A DNA stretch of 64,000 bases from Lichenicola sp964247755 (GCA_964247755.1 CAXTVX010000003.1:62001-126000), one strand, 5' to 3'. Shown: positions 7,945-17,197, counted from the first letter of the stretch. The notes: generated from the sequence alone by a model not told the origin. Made by a program: numbers and translations.

Positions 7945-9734
7945 GGCGCGAGCGCCTGCGGGATCGGCACCGACACGGTGAAGCGGGCGCCGCCGTCCGG
8001 CACGTCGTCGATGGCGATGGTGCCGCCATGCGCCTGCACCACGGTGTAGGCGATGGCGAGCCCCAGCCCGGTGCCGGAGCCGACCGGCTTGGTGGTGAAG
8101 AACGGCTCGAAGACGCGTTCGCGCAGGCCGTCCGGCACGCCCGGGCCGTTGTCGCCGATGGCGATGGCATAGACGCCGTCCGCCGCCGTGGTGGTGATGT
8201 CGATCCGTCCCTCCCTCGGAGCCGCGTCGCCGAACCCTTGAGCGTTCAGCGCGTCGGCGGCGTTGCCGACGATGTTCATGATGACCTGGTTCAGCAGCGC
8301 CGGCTGGCACAGCAGCTCGCGCGGCGCGTCGTAGCGCCGCGACACCGTGATCCCGGTTCCGAGCTTGTGCGTCAACAGGGCGAGCACTGTGTCGATCGAG
8401 TCCGGCACGTCCACGCTCTGCTGCTCGCTCTCGTCCAGCCGCGAGAACTTGCGCAAATTCAGCACCAGGTTCTGGATCCTCCTGAGCCCGAGGCTCATGG
8501 CGGCGATCCGCTCGCGGCTGCGGTTGAGCTTCGCCGCAGCGGGCTCGGCCGCGAGCCCAGGAAGCTCCGCCAGCTGGGCCAGCAGCCGCTCCACCGTGCC
8601 CTGGTGCGCCAGGATGAAGGCGAGCGGGTTGTTGATCTCGTGCGCGATGCCGGCCACTAGCTCGCCGAGCGAGGCCATCTTGGCCGCCTGCACCAGCTTG
8701 CCCTGCGCCTCGCGCAGCCGGTCGTTGGCGTCCGCCAGCGCTTCGGCCAACGCGGCCTTGGCGGCGCTGGCGGCCACCTCCTCGCGGGCGCGGTCGATCT
8801 CCGCCTGGCGCTGACGCAGGTCGCCTTCGATCCGCGCGGTCTCGTCCTGCAGCAGCTTGCGCCGCACCACCGCGCGGATGCGCAGCGCCACCGCTTCCGT
8901 CCCCGCCACCGCGGACACCACGTCGTCCACCCCGGCGTCATAGGCGCGGGTCGGATCGCTGTCGCCCAGCCCCAGGATGCGGAAGGCGCCGGCGGGGCCG
9001 CCTCCTGCCGCGGCAGGAGGTACCCGTCTGGCCTCCCGTTGCAGCGCCTGCTGGCGGGTCCGGTCGAGCCCGGCGCAGACGCCGATGCCGTCGAAGCCCC
9101 GCGCCTGCAGGTCGACCACGACGCAGTCGAACCCGTCCGGCGCCGCGTCCAGCAGCGGCGAGGCTTCTGCCGGTCCGGCCGCGCGGTGCACTCGGTGGCC
9201 GTCGCGTGCCAGCAGCGTTGCGAGCGCCTCGTCGGCGTCCGGATCGCGGACGAGCAGGATCCGCGCACGGCGGAACAGCCCCACCCCCTCGCCAAAGCCG
9301 GGCGCCGCGGCCTCGGGTGCCAGGCTGGGGCTGCCGGGCTGCGCGCCGCGCTGTCGCAGCAGCGCCCGGATCCGCAGCACGATCAGCCCGGTCTCGGCGG
9401 ATTTCGGCACGTAGGCGTCGGCGCCGGCGTCCAGCCCTTCCCGCTCCAGCCCAGGCTCCGACGCCTCGGTCAGCATCAGCACCGGGATCGCCTGGGTGCG
9501 CACGTTCAGCCGCAGCGCGCGTGCCAGCTCGCCGCCGTTCATGCCCGGCAGGTGGTAGTCCGATACCACCAAGTCGGGCAGGTCGCGGTTCAGCCGGTCG
9601 AGTGCGGCCTCGGCGCTGGCGGCGCGCGACACGGTGAAGCCCGCCCGCTCCAGCACGCGCCGGATCTGCAGCGCCTGGGTCTCGGAATCCTCCACCAGCA
9701 GCAGGTGCGGAGTGTCGGGCATCCGGGAGCTCAT
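7941..9734 (-). CDS. CheS3-like hybrid histidine kinase with two N-terminal receivers
   Basis: A 597-residue cytosolic kinase. Receiver 1 spans residues ~9-127 (Asp59 in VVSDYHLPGMNG, Lys111 in VPKS). Receiver 2 spans ~155-295, with Asp208 in CVVVDLQ but no conserved Lys, so it is probably degenerate. A coiled coil (~300-350) leads to HisKA with His365 in GIAHEINNP and an HATPase domain with GDNGPGVPDG and GTGLGLAIAYTV. Two receivers ahead of a kinase core match the layout of CheS3 in the R. centenum Che3 cluster, where phosphate flow between CheA3 and CheS3 controls encystment. ATGA overlap with cheB supports coupling. Confidence 0.9.
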   Translation of the reverse strand: MSSRMPDTPHLLLVEDSETQALQIRRVLERAGFTVSRAASAEAALDRLNRDLPDLVVSDYHLPGMNGGELARALRLNVRTQAIPVLMLTEASEPGLEREGLDAGADAYVPKSAETGLIVLRIRALLRQRGAQPGSPSLAPEAAAPGFGEGVGLFRRARILLVRDPDADEALATLLARDGHRVHRAAGPAEASPLLDAAPDGFDCVVVDLQARGFDGIGVCAGLDRTRQQALQREARRVPPAAAGGGPAGAFRILGLGDSDPTRAYDAGVDDVVSAVAGTEAVALRIRAVVRRKLLQDETARIEGDLRQRQAEIDRAREEVAASAAKAALAEALADANDRLREAQGKLVQAAKMASLGELVAGIAHEINNPLAFILAHQGTVERLLAQLAELPGLAAEPAAAKLNRSRERIAAMSLGLRRIQNLVLNLRKFSRLDESEQQSVDVPDSIDTVLALLTHKLGTGITVSRRYDAPRELLCQPALLNQVIMNIVGNAADALNAQGFGDAAPREGRIDITTTAADGVYAIAIGDNGPGVPDGLRERVFEPFFTTKPVGSGTGLGLAIAYTVVQAHGGTIAIDDVPDGGARFTVSVPIPQALAP

Positions 9735-10843
9735 GGCAGGCCTTCCCGGTCATCCGGCAGCACCGGATTGCCGATCCGCGGTCGCAGCATCTGCAGGAGG
9801 CGCGGCGCGATGCCGTCGAGCGGGATGCTGGCGCAGGAGCCGCCCAGGCGCACCGCCGCCCCCGGCATGCCGTAGACCACCGCGCTGTCCTCGTGCTCGG
9901 TGATGGTGTAGCCGCCGCTGCGCCGCATCGACGCGAGTCCGGCGGCGCCGTCCTCGCCCATGCCGGTCAGCAGCACGCCGATCCCGCCCGGGCCGAGGGT
10001 CGCCATCTGCTCGAACAGCACGCTGGCGGAGGGACGCTGGCCGGACACCGGCGGCCCCGCCTGCAGCCGCGCGCGCGTGCCGCCAACGCCGCTGACCAGT
10101 CCCAGATGGCGATCCGCGGGCGCCACCAGCACGCGGCCGGGCAGCAACGGCTCGTCGTCGCGGGCCAGCGCCACCCGCATCGGCACTAGGCCGTCGAGCC
10201 AGGCGGCGAACCCCTCGACGAACGGCGCACCGATGTGCTGCACCAGCAGCACCGGCAGCGGGAAGCCGGCCGGCAAGGCGCCGAGCAGCCGTGCCAGCGC
10301 CGGCGGGCCGCCGGTGGACGCCGCCACCGCCATCACCGTGGCCCGCGTAGCACCGCCTTCCGCGGGTCCGGCGCCGGCCGGAGCGGCCGGCGCGGCGGCA
10401 CCCGGGATGGCGGTCCGCCTGCGGATCACCGGCACCTCGCTCATGATCGCGAGCTGGGCGGCGATGCCGCGCGCCGCCGCCTCATAGCCGCCGGACAGCA
10501 GGCCGCCCGGCTTCTCCACCACCGCGAGCGCCCCGGAGCGCAAGGCGTTCATCGAGATCGCCAGCGACGCGTCCTCGACCGCGTCGGCGATCACCACGAT
10601 CGGCGTCGGGTGCGCGGCCATGATCCGGCGCGTCGCTTCCAGCCCGTCCATGCCGGGCAGCCGGATGTCCATCGAGATCACGTCCGGCCGCAGGTGCGGG
10701 ATCGCCTGCAGCGCCTCCTCCGCCGACTCGACCGCACCGACCAGGACCAGCCGCGGGTCGGCGCCAATGATCAGGGCGAGCAGGCGGCGGATCACGGCGG
10801 AATCCTCCACCACCAGCACCCGCGCCGGGATCCGTCCGCTCAC
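9731..10843 (-). CDS. cheB: CheB, chemoreceptor methylesterase
   Basis: A 370-residue protein with an N-terminal receiver (Asp59 in VISMDIRLPGMDG, Lys111) and a C-terminal methylesterase domain. The catalytic triad is visible as Ser176 in AASTGGP, His203 in VQHIG and Asp298 in GMGEDGA. It demethylates glutamyl esters on the operon's receptor, opposing CheR, and is activated by phosphate from CheA. In Wsp nomenclature it would be WspF. The GTG start overlaps the cheA stop as GTGA; longer upstream sequence in this frame is only the shadow of cheA. The domain order is normal and complete. Confidence 0.95.
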   Translation of the reverse strand: MSGRIPARVLVVEDSAVIRRLLALIIGADPRLVLVGAVESAEEALQAIPHLRPDVISMDIRLPGMDGLEATRRIMAAHPTPIVVIADAVEDASLAISMNALRSGALAVVEKPGGLLSGGYEAAARGIAAQLAIMSEVPVIRRRTAIPGAAAPAAPAGAGPAEGGATRATVMAVAASTGGPPALARLLGALPAGFPLPVLLVQHIGAPFVEGFAAWLDGLVPMRVALARDDEPLLPGRVLVAPADRHLGLVSGVGGTRARLQAGPPVSGQRPSASVLFEQMATLGPGGIGVLLTGMGEDGAAGLASMRRSGGYTITEHEDSAVVYGMPGAAVRLGGSCASIPLDGIAPRLLQMLRPRIGNPVLPDDREGLP

Positions 10844-12963
10844 GGCAGCAGCCGCCCGATGGTGGCGAGCAGCGTGCCCTGGTCGAACTCCTGCTTGGCG
10901 ATGTAGGCCCTGGCACCGAGCTCCAGGCCGCGCCGGATGTCGGCCTCGGCGTTGCGCGAGGTCATGAGCACGGTCGGGATCGCCTGCAGCCGCGGGTCGG
11001 CGCGCATCGCCGCCAGCAGCCCGAACCCGTCCAGCCGCGGCATCTCCACGTCGGCCACCACGACATCGACCTCCCACTGCGCCGTGCGCAGCACGTCCAG
11101 CGCTTCCATCCCGTCCACAGCGATCAGCACCCGGTAGCCCTGCGCCTGCAGGATGGTCTTCTCCAGCGTGCGCGTGGTGATGGAATCGTCGACGACCAGG
11201 ATCGTTGCCTGGGTTCTCGCCGCGTCCGGACGGCTCTGCACCGCCGCCGGGGCCTGCGCCGACGGCGACAGGGCACGCAGCCTTGCCACCAGCGCGTCGG
11301 GTTCAAGCACCGGCACCGGCCGATCCTGCTCGACCAGTGCCACGCCCGCCACCAGTTCCCGGTCCAGCCCGACCAGATCCGGCGCACGCACCACCAGGCT
11401 GCGCACCTCGCACAGCCGCTCGACCACCAGGCCGAAGCTGCGGTCCCGGCCGGACAGCGCGGCGACCGGCAGGGCGCCCGGTCCCGGGTCGCGGAGCGGG
11501 TCGCCGCCGCCGAGCAGACGCGCCAGCGCCCCCAGCTCGAGCAGCCGGTCGGGCAGCAACCGATCCGGCAGGCGCGCGAACGGCCTGTCGTCCAGCCGTT
11601 CCACGGTCGCGGGCGGCACGCGCAGCAGCCGCGCCACCGCAGCGGCCGGCAGCCCGAACACGTGGCCGCCTGCCTCCACCAGCAGCAGGACCTGGCGGCG
11701 CGACGCGAGCGGCACCGAGACCAGCAGCTCGGTGCCGCAGATCCGCTCGGCCTGGTCGCGACGGCAGCGCATGCGTGCGGTGCCTCGCAGCCGGTGCGCC
11801 GCCTCGGCCACCACCGACAGCCCCATGCCGCGGCCGGACAGCCGGTCCACCGTGGTCGCGGTCGAGAAGCCCGGCTCGAACACCAGCGACAGCAGGCGCG
11901 CCTCGTCCGGAACCGGCGCGTCCGGCCCGAGCAGGCCGCGTGCCCGGGCCGTGGCGGCGATCGCCGGCAGGTCCGGGCCGGCACCGTTGTCGGTCACCGC
12001 GAGCTCCAGGCGGCCGCGACGGGACCGCAGCGACAGCCCGATCTCGGCCGCTGCGGGAACATCCCCCCGCGCCGCCGTCCGGCGCAGGCCGTGGCCGACC
12101 GCGTTGCGGAGCATCTGGATCGCCGGATCGCGCAGCGCCTGCAGCACGCGCCGCTCGGCACGCAGCCCGAGGCCCGACAGCTGCACCGTCACCTCGGCAC
12201 CTCCCTCGCGCGCCAGCTCCCGCGCCATCGCCGCCAGCGGCTCGAACACGCTGTCGGCGGACACCAGGGTCACGCGCTCCAGCTGACCGCGCACCGCCTG
12301 CACCGCCTGGTCGAGCTGCCAGTCGCTGGCGGCGCCGGAGCGCTGCTCGGCGCTCACCTGCCGCGACAGCTCGCGCAGCCGCCCTTCGAGCTCGCCATCC
12401 CGCGCGCCGGTCCCGGACAGGCGCACCAGCGCGCGCAGCTCCGCCCCGGTCCGGGCCAGGAGGGCGCGCGAGCGTTCTCCTGCCTGCATCTGGTCCGACA
12501 GCGCATGCACCGCCTCGCCGAGCCGGTCGATCTCCGAGGCCTGCACGCGAAGCAGCGCCTGATCGACCGGGGACGGCAGGGCAGCGTTTCCCGATGCCGC
12601 GTCGCCGGCCGTCGCGTCGTCGCGGCTGGCGGCGGCTGGCGGTGCTGCGTCCGGTGCGCGCATGCGGGCCTCGATCGAGTCGAGGCCGCGCACCACGGTG
12701 GCGACCGCATCGGCCGGCAGCGCCCCTTCCCCTTCGACCGCGCGGTAGAGCAGCGTTTCCAGCCCGTGCGCGATCGCCTCCACCTCCGGCAGCTCCACCG
12801 CGCGCGCCGCACCCTTCAGCGAGTGGGCGCGCCGGAACACGTCGCGCAAGGGTCCGCCGGACACCGGCCCGGCGTCGAGCACCGCGCGCATGGCCACGAG
12901 ATGCTCGCGGTACTCGGCCTCGAACGCCGCCAGCAGTTCCCGACGCAGCTCGGTCTCGTCCAC
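10840..12963 (-). CDS. cheA: CheA-receiver hybrid chemosensory kinase
   Basis: A 707-residue kinase with an HPt domain (His47 in RAHSLKGAAR), a dimerisation/linker region (~150-250), a HATPase core (NAVGHGLRR, DNGAGPDL, GRGMGLSVVAE; ~260-420), a CheW-like domain (~425-570), and a C-terminal receiver from ~586 with Asp638 in VVADVEMPRLDG and Lys690. A CheA with an attached receiver is characteristic of alternative-function systems (WspE, FrzE, R. centenum CheA3) rather than flagellar ones. It autophosphorylates under control of the receptor and the two CheW proteins. The GTG start is the first codon after the receptor gene with GGGAA immediately upstream. Confidence 0.95.
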   Translation of the reverse strand: MDETELRRELLAAFEAEYREHLVAMRAVLDAGPVSGGPLRDVFRRAHSLKGAARAVELPEVEAIAHGLETLLYRAVEGEGALPADAVATVVRGLDSIEARMRAPDAAPPAAASRDDATAGDAASGNAALPSPVDQALLRVQASEIDRLGEAVHALSDQMQAGERSRALLARTGAELRALVRLSGTGARDGELEGRLRELSRQVSAEQRSGAASDWQLDQAVQAVRGQLERVTLVSADSVFEPLAAMARELAREGGAEVTVQLSGLGLRAERRVLQALRDPAIQMLRNAVGHGLRRTAARGDVPAAAEIGLSLRSRRGRLELAVTDNGAGPDLPAIAATARARGLLGPDAPVPDEARLLSLVFEPGFSTATTVDRLSGRGMGLSVVAEAAHRLRGTARMRCRRDQAERICGTELLVSVPLASRRQVLLLVEAGGHVFGLPAAAVARLLRVPPATVERLDDRPFARLPDRLLPDRLLELGALARLLGGGDPLRDPGPGALPVAALSGRDRSFGLVVERLCEVRSLVVRAPDLVGLDRELVAGVALVEQDRPVPVLEPDALVARLRALSPSAQAPAAVQSRPDAARTQATILVVDDSITTRTLEKTILQAQGYRVLIAVDGMEALDVLRTAQWEVDVVVADVEMPRLDGFGLLAAMRADPRLQAIPTVLMTSRNAEADIRRGLELGARAYIAKQEFDQGTLLATIGRLLP

Positions 12964-12981
12964 TTCCCGGCGCCTGCCCGC

Positions 12982-14661
12982 TCAGATCCTGAACCGTTCC
13001 GCCACCGCCAGCAGCCGGTGCGACAGCTCGCCCAGGGCCAGCGCCGCGCCGTCGAGCTGCCTGGTGCCGGATGCGGTCTGCTGGCTGGCCTGGCGTATGT
13101 TCTGCAGCGCCGCCATCACCTGCTCGATCCCCAGCTGCTGCTGGTTGGTCGACGCCACGATCTGCTGGAAGGTCTGCACCGCGTCCTGGATCCCGGCCGC
13201 CATCTCCTCGATGGTCGCTTCCGCGGCTTCGGTGCGCTTGGCGCCGGCGGCACCGCGCTTCACCGCCTCCTCGGTCAGCATCACCGAGGTGTTGATGCCG
13301 CGCTGTATGTCGCCCAGGATCGAGCGCACCTGGGCGGTGGCGTCCTTGGCCTGGTCGGCCAGCACCTTCATCTCGGTCGCGACCACGGCGAACGAGCGGC
13401 CGTGCTCCCCGGCCGACGCGGCCTCGATCGCGGCGTTCAGCGCCAGCAGGTGCGAGCGCTCGGAGATGTCGTTCACGCTGGTGACGATCTCGCCGATCGC
13501 CTCGGTCTTCTCGCTGAGCGAGACGATGTTGGCCGCCACCGCCTCGCCCTGCGCCTGGATCTGCTCCATCGCCCGGCCGGTCTCCTGCACCGCATGCAGG
13601 CCGCTTGCGCTGGCCAGCGTGGTGGCCTGCGCCGACGCGATCACCTCTTGCGCCCGCCTGGAGATCTGCGCGCCGGAATGGGCGATCTGGTCCACGGTGG
13701 CGGCGGTCTCCTGCACCGCGGCCAGCTGCTGCTCGACGCCGGCCGCCTGCTGCTGCGCCTGGGCGCGTATCTCCGCCACCGACACGTTCAGGTTCTCGGT
13801 CGCGTTCCGGCTCTGGCCTGCGATCTCACGCAGGTTCTCGACCATGCGGTTGAGGGTGGCGCCCAGCCGGCCGATCTCGTGCCGGGCGTCGTCGGGGGCC
13901 CGCACCGACAGGTCGCCGCCGCCCACGCGGTCGATCACGCCCGAGAACGCGTCGAGCGGCCCGGACACGGTGCGCCGGATCAGCACGGTCAGGATCGCAG
14001 CCGCGGCGACGGCGATCAGCAGCGCCAGCAGGATCGACATCCAGCCCTGCCGGTACACCTCCCCCGCCCGCCTCTGCCCTGCCTGCACGCCGACATCCAG
14101 CGTAGCGACGGCCTGCTGGATCAGCCGGTCGAAGCCGTCCCGTTCCGCCGACAGCCGGGGATCGGCCGCCATCACCGCGTCCACGTTGCCGGCGCGCATG
14201 GAGGCGAACATGGCCTCGGTGTCGGCGCGCATCTGCCGCAGCTGCACGTCGGCGCCCTCCATGGTGCTGGCGATCCCGTTCCAGGCCTGCAGGCGGGCGG
14301 GATCGTGGGCGAGATTGGCGAAGCCGGTGACCGCCTCACGCGCTCCGGCAAGCCTGGTCTCGGTCAGCGCCGCCTGGCGCTCCCAGTCGGAGATCCGCGC
14401 GTCGGTATCGGCGGCGGCCGGACCGGCAGCCCGGTCCGGGTGGCGGAGGAAGCTGTTGGTGGCGACCAGCCGGAGCGAGGACATGCCGTCCTGCGCGTCC
14501 TTCACTGCGTCGGTGAGCCGGTAGGCTGCGATGTCGCGGGTGACGATGTTGTTGGTGGTGTCGCGCACCGCGCCGATCTGCACCAGCGCGTAGCCGCCGA
14601 GACAGACCATCAGCAGGATGGTCAGGCCGAAGCCCAGGAGGATGCGCAGCGAGATGGACAA
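12982..14661 (-). CDS. Methyl-accepting chemoreceptor (WspA/Mcp3-like)
   Basis: A 559-residue membrane receptor. TM1 is at about residues 8-30, a periplasmic four-helix-type sensor spans ~31-207, TM2 is at ~208-232, HAMP spans ~233-285, and a cytoplasmic signalling hairpin runs from ~300 to 540. The hairpin tip reads ERSHLLALNAAIEAASAG, with the following GRSFAVVATEMKVLADQAK. This divergent tip sorts with receptors of alternative-function pathways rather than flagellar ones. It uses a TTG start, with GGAG about 10 nt upstream and the preceding CheW-like stop 6 nt away. The ligand cannot be inferred; the sensor has no PAS or Cache signature I can see. Confidence 0.93.
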   Translation of the reverse strand: MSISLRILLGFGLTILLMVCLGGYALVQIGAVRDTTNNIVTRDIAAYRLTDAVKDAQDGMSSLRLVATNSFLRHPDRAAGPAAADTDARISDWERQAALTETRLAGAREAVTGFANLAHDPARLQAWNGIASTMEGADVQLRQMRADTEAMFASMRAGNVDAVMAADPRLSAERDGFDRLIQQAVATLDVGVQAGQRRAGEVYRQGWMSILLALLIAVAAAAILTVLIRRTVSGPLDAFSGVIDRVGGGDLSVRAPDDARHEIGRLGATLNRMVENLREIAGQSRNATENLNVSVAEIRAQAQQQAAGVEQQLAAVQETAATVDQIAHSGAQISRRAQEVIASAQATTLASASGLHAVQETGRAMEQIQAQGEAVAANIVSLSEKTEAIGEIVTSVNDISERSHLLALNAAIEAASAGEHGRSFAVVATEMKVLADQAKDATAQVRSILGDIQRGINTSVMLTEEAVKRGAAGAKRTEAAEATIEEMAAGIQDAVQTFQQIVASTNQQQLGIEQVMAALQNIRQASQQTASGTRQLDGAALALGELSHRLLAVAERFRI

Positions 14662-14666
14662 GGGCG

Positions 14667-15239
14667 TCAGGCTCCGGCCGGATCCGAGGAGGAGGCCCGG
14701 TCCAGCGACAGGATCGCGTCGCGCAGGACCGGCGTGTCGATCAGCAAAGCCAGGGGCCGGCCTGCGTCGCTCCCGTTCGCGACACCGCTTCCCGCGTTGA
14801 CTAGGAGGCCGTGGCGGGCGTCGCCGGCCGGTCGCAGGGGGAGCAGGCCGAGCACGCGGTCGACGCGCAGCGCCGCGTCCGGCGCCTCGCCGCGAAGCAG
14901 CAGCATGACGCCGCCGCCGGCCGGCGCGTCCCCGTCCGCACTGCCGAACAGCCTTGCCAGTTCCAGCAGGCTGTGGATCCGGCCGTTATGGCTGAACGCG
15001 CCCAGCATCGTGCCCGATGCCGCCGGCACCAGCAGCGGCAGCCTGTGGCAGCGATACGGCTGCACCCCGGCGACCGCGTCCGGCTCCAGGGCGAACAGCC
15101 GGTCGCCGGTTCCGCACACCAGCCGCGGCGGGAGCTGTCCGTTCTTCGGATCCGCCTCGAGGCCGCGCCGGGCCAGCGCCAGCGTGCGCGCTTCCAGGAT
15201 CCGCTCTGCGAACGTCCCGGCGTCGTCCCGAGCGGTCAT
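14667..15239 (-). CDS. CheW-like coupling protein (second copy)
   Basis: A 190-residue protein with a CheW-like fold over roughly residues 38-180. Recognisable pieces are RLFALEPDAVAGV, the exposed MLGAFSHNGRIHSLLELARLFG block (the usual position of the PV-x-DL motif) and VDRVLGLLPL. It would bridge the receptor to CheA. It is less canonical than the first copy and may be specialised, as WspB and WspD are in the Wsp system. The ATG overlaps the CheR stop as ATGA. Its stop lies 6 nt before the receptor start, so it is in the same transcript. Confidence 0.85.
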   Translation of the reverse strand: MTARDDAGTFAERILEARTLALARRGLEADPKNGQLPPRLVCGTGDRLFALEPDAVAGVQPYRCHRLPLLVPAASGTMLGAFSHNGRIHSLLELARLFGSADGDAPAGGGVMLLLRGEAPDAALRVDRVLGLLPLRPAGDARHGLLVNAGSGVANGSDAGRPLALLIDTPVLRDAILSLDRASSSDPAGA

Positions 15240-16597
15240 GGTGCGTGCGACACGTTGCCCAGCCAGTCCAGGCGGGCCAGGCGGTGCAGGCGGCCGGCGG
15301 TCATGCCGTCGCCGCAGGGAAGCTCGGCGTCGGCCGGCAGGGCGGCCGCCAGCCGTCCGGCCTCGGCGATCGACCGGCGGCCGGATGCCGGGTCCCCCCG
15401 GTCGGTCAGCAGCAGGCCGAGATGGTAGTGCGCCATGGCGAACTGCTTACAAAGGTAGATCGCGCGCCGGAAGTCCGCTTCCGCATCGGCCCCGCGTCCG
15501 CGCGCCTGTTCAAGCAGGGCCGCGTAGAAGAACAGGTCCGCGCACAGCGGATGACGCTCGATCTCGTCGCGGCACAGGCGCCAGGCGGTGTCCGACGCCC
15601 CTGAATCCGCGAGTGCGCGCACCCGCTCGACGGCCTGCGCCTCGCTCCCGGCACCGGGTTCCGGCGGCGGAGCCGGTGGGGACACCGGATCCCGGCGACG
15701 TCGGGCCACAGGCGGGAGATCGGGCAGGCGCATGATCGGGCGTGTGGACGCCGGCGCCTCCTTGCGCATCCAGGCGGTCGTGCCGTCGACCGCCACCGCA
15801 CGCAGCCCGGCCAGCTCGACCCCGCCCGCCTCGGCATGTCCGAGCAGCAGCCAGCCGTCGGGCGCCAGCGACGCTCCGAACCGATACAGCAGCGCCTGCA
15901 CATGGTCCGGACCGAAATAGATCAGCACGTTGCGGCACAACAGGAGGTCGTACTGCGGCAAGATCGAGGAGTCCGCCTCGACCAGCCCGAGCAGGTTGCG
16001 CCGCTCGAAGCGCACCATGCGCTGGAACGCCGGGCGCAGCCGCCAGCGGGTCGCGTGCGCTCCTGGCACGGCGATGAAGTCGCGCTGGCGTTCCGCCTCC
16101 GGCAGCGAGCGCAGTGCCCATTCGCCATATTCGGCGGTGCGGGCGGCGGACAGGGCCGCCTCGCTGATGTCGGTGCCGAGGATCGAGATCGACCAGTCGG
16201 GAAGCCGATCGCCCAGCAGCCGGTGCAGCAGGATCGCGACCGAGTACGGCTCGGCACCGGTGGAGCAGCCGGCGCTCCAGATGCGCAGGATACGGCTCTC
16301 GGCGCGGTCGCGGATCAGGGTCGGCAGGATGGTCCGGCCCAGGGCCGCGAACTGCTCGGCGAAGCGGAAGAAGAAGGTCTCGCCGACGGTGATCTCGTCC
16401 TCGAGCGCCGACCATTCCGCCTCCGCGCCCGCTGCCCCGCCGAGCAGCACGAGGTAGGCGTCCGCGTCGAGGCCGAGGGCCGCCATGCGTCGCAGCACCC
16501 GCTCCCGCAGCAGCGGCTCCTTGTCCTCGTAGTAGTGGTGCAGCGTGCGCCGGATCACCAGCGCCTTGATCGCGGCGAACGGATCAGCCGGCCGCAT
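15236..16597 (-). CDS. cheR: CheR-type receptor methyltransferase with C-terminal TPR
   Basis: A 453-residue enzyme that transfers methyl groups from S-adenosylmethionine to receptor glutamates. The N-terminal helical CheR domain (~5-75) is followed by the SAM-binding domain (~76-275) with VGETFFFRFAEQF, IWSAGCSTGAEPYS, LGTDIS and LLLCRNVLIYF. A Pro-rich linker (~290-325) leads to C-terminal TPR-like helices (~330-435, including LFFYAALLEQARGRGADAE). CheR fused to TPRs is typical of WspC. It overlaps the upstream cheW by 14 nt. The TPR part probably mediates protein contacts; no pentapeptide tether is evident on the receptor. Confidence 0.94.
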   Translation of the reverse strand: MRPADPFAAIKALVIRRTLHHYYEDKEPLLRERVLRRMAALGLDADAYLVLLGGAAGAEAEWSALEDEITVGETFFFRFAEQFAALGRTILPTLIRDRAESRILRIWSAGCSTGAEPYSVAILLHRLLGDRLPDWSISILGTDISEAALSAARTAEYGEWALRSLPEAERQRDFIAVPGAHATRWRLRPAFQRMVRFERRNLLGLVEADSSILPQYDLLLCRNVLIYFGPDHVQALLYRFGASLAPDGWLLLGHAEAGGVELAGLRAVAVDGTTAWMRKEAPASTRPIMRLPDLPPVARRRRDPVSPPAPPPEPGAGSEAQAVERVRALADSGASDTAWRLCRDEIERHPLCADLFFYAALLEQARGRGADAEADFRRAIYLCKQFAMAHYHLGLLLTDRGDPASGRRSIAEAGRLAAALPADAELPCGDGMTAGRLHRLARLDWLGNVSHAP

Positions 16598-17102
16598 CGC
16601 ACGTCGCCGTGGGCTCGTCCGGTTTCTCGCTCCAGCCGTCCGCGCGAACCCGTGCCGCCGCTGCCAGCGCGTCCAGCCGCGCCTGCTCGTCGCGCTGCAG
16701 GATCCGTCCGGGGTCCAGCAGCACGACCGGCTCCTCCTCCACCAGCACCCGCCGGCTGATGCAGCCGTGCTGCCACGGATCGGGCGCCGCGTCGGCCGGT
16801 GCCTCGGCCGCCTCCGCGAAACCCAGCGCGCGGTCCACCAGCAGCGTCACGCCGTCGAGCCGAAGCAGGTGGCGATACAGTCCGTCCTCGTCCGGCGCCG
16901 CCGGACCGGCACGCAGGCCGAGCAGCCGAGCGAGGTCCAGCACCGGCAGGGTGGTCGTGCCGAACGAGAAGAAGCCCGCGACGGCAGGCGGCAGGCCGGG
17001 ACGGCGACGCAGCCGGGGCAGCGGCAGGCATTCGCCCACCGACGCTGCGGGCAGGGCGAAGCGGTCGCCCGCCAGCGTGAACACCAGGACCCGGTCGGTC
17101 AT
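16584..17102 (-). CDS. cheW: CheW coupling protein, first gene of the chemosensory operon
   Basis: A 172-residue CheW domain protein with RVLVFTLAGDRFALPAASV, the interaction block FSFGTTTLPVLDLARLLG, and LLVDRALGFAE. It couples the receptor to the CheA kinase. It is the promoter-proximal gene of an eight-gene leftward operon whose members all overlap or nearly touch. The ATG at 17102 lacks a clear Shine-Dalgarno sequence. Residues upstream in this frame have the low-complexity look of non-coding sequence, so the shorter start was preferred. The last ~30 residues are a polar tail (WSEKPDEPTATCDAAG) beyond the usual CheW end. Confidence 0.92.
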   Translation of the reverse strand: MTDRVLVFTLAGDRFALPAASVGECLPLPRLRRRPGLPPAVAGFFSFGTTTLPVLDLARLLGLRAGPAAPDEDGLYRHLLRLDGVTLLVDRALGFAEAAEAPADAAPDPWQHGCISRRVLVEEEPVVLLDPGRILQRDEQARLDALAAAARVRADGWSEKPDEPTATCDAAG

Positions 17103-17161
17103 GGCGGGAGCAGACAGGGCCTGCGCCGCGGCGTCAACGGGACGCTTGACGCAGCAATCAC

Positions 17162-17177
17162 GAAATGAGAACATTTC
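17162..17177. promoter_or_regulatory. Inverted repeat between cheW and the VOC gene
   Basis: A perfect GAAATG/CATTTC inverted repeat with a 4-nt spacer lies in the 95-bp gap between the divergent cheW operon and the VOC gene. It could be an operator for either direction. It also ends only ~20 nt before the VOC start, so it might instead act in that transcript. Confidence 0.3.
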
Positions 17178-17197
17178 AAGAACAGAAAGGAGCCGCC

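Noticed and set aside
11662..15735. Plus-strand open frame of 1357 codons across the chemosensory operon
   Set aside because: It is antisense to cheA, the MCP, CheW and CheR, all of which have full family motifs. Its translation is His/Arg/Gly/Gln-rich without any motif, as expected of a shadow frame in GC-rich DNA.
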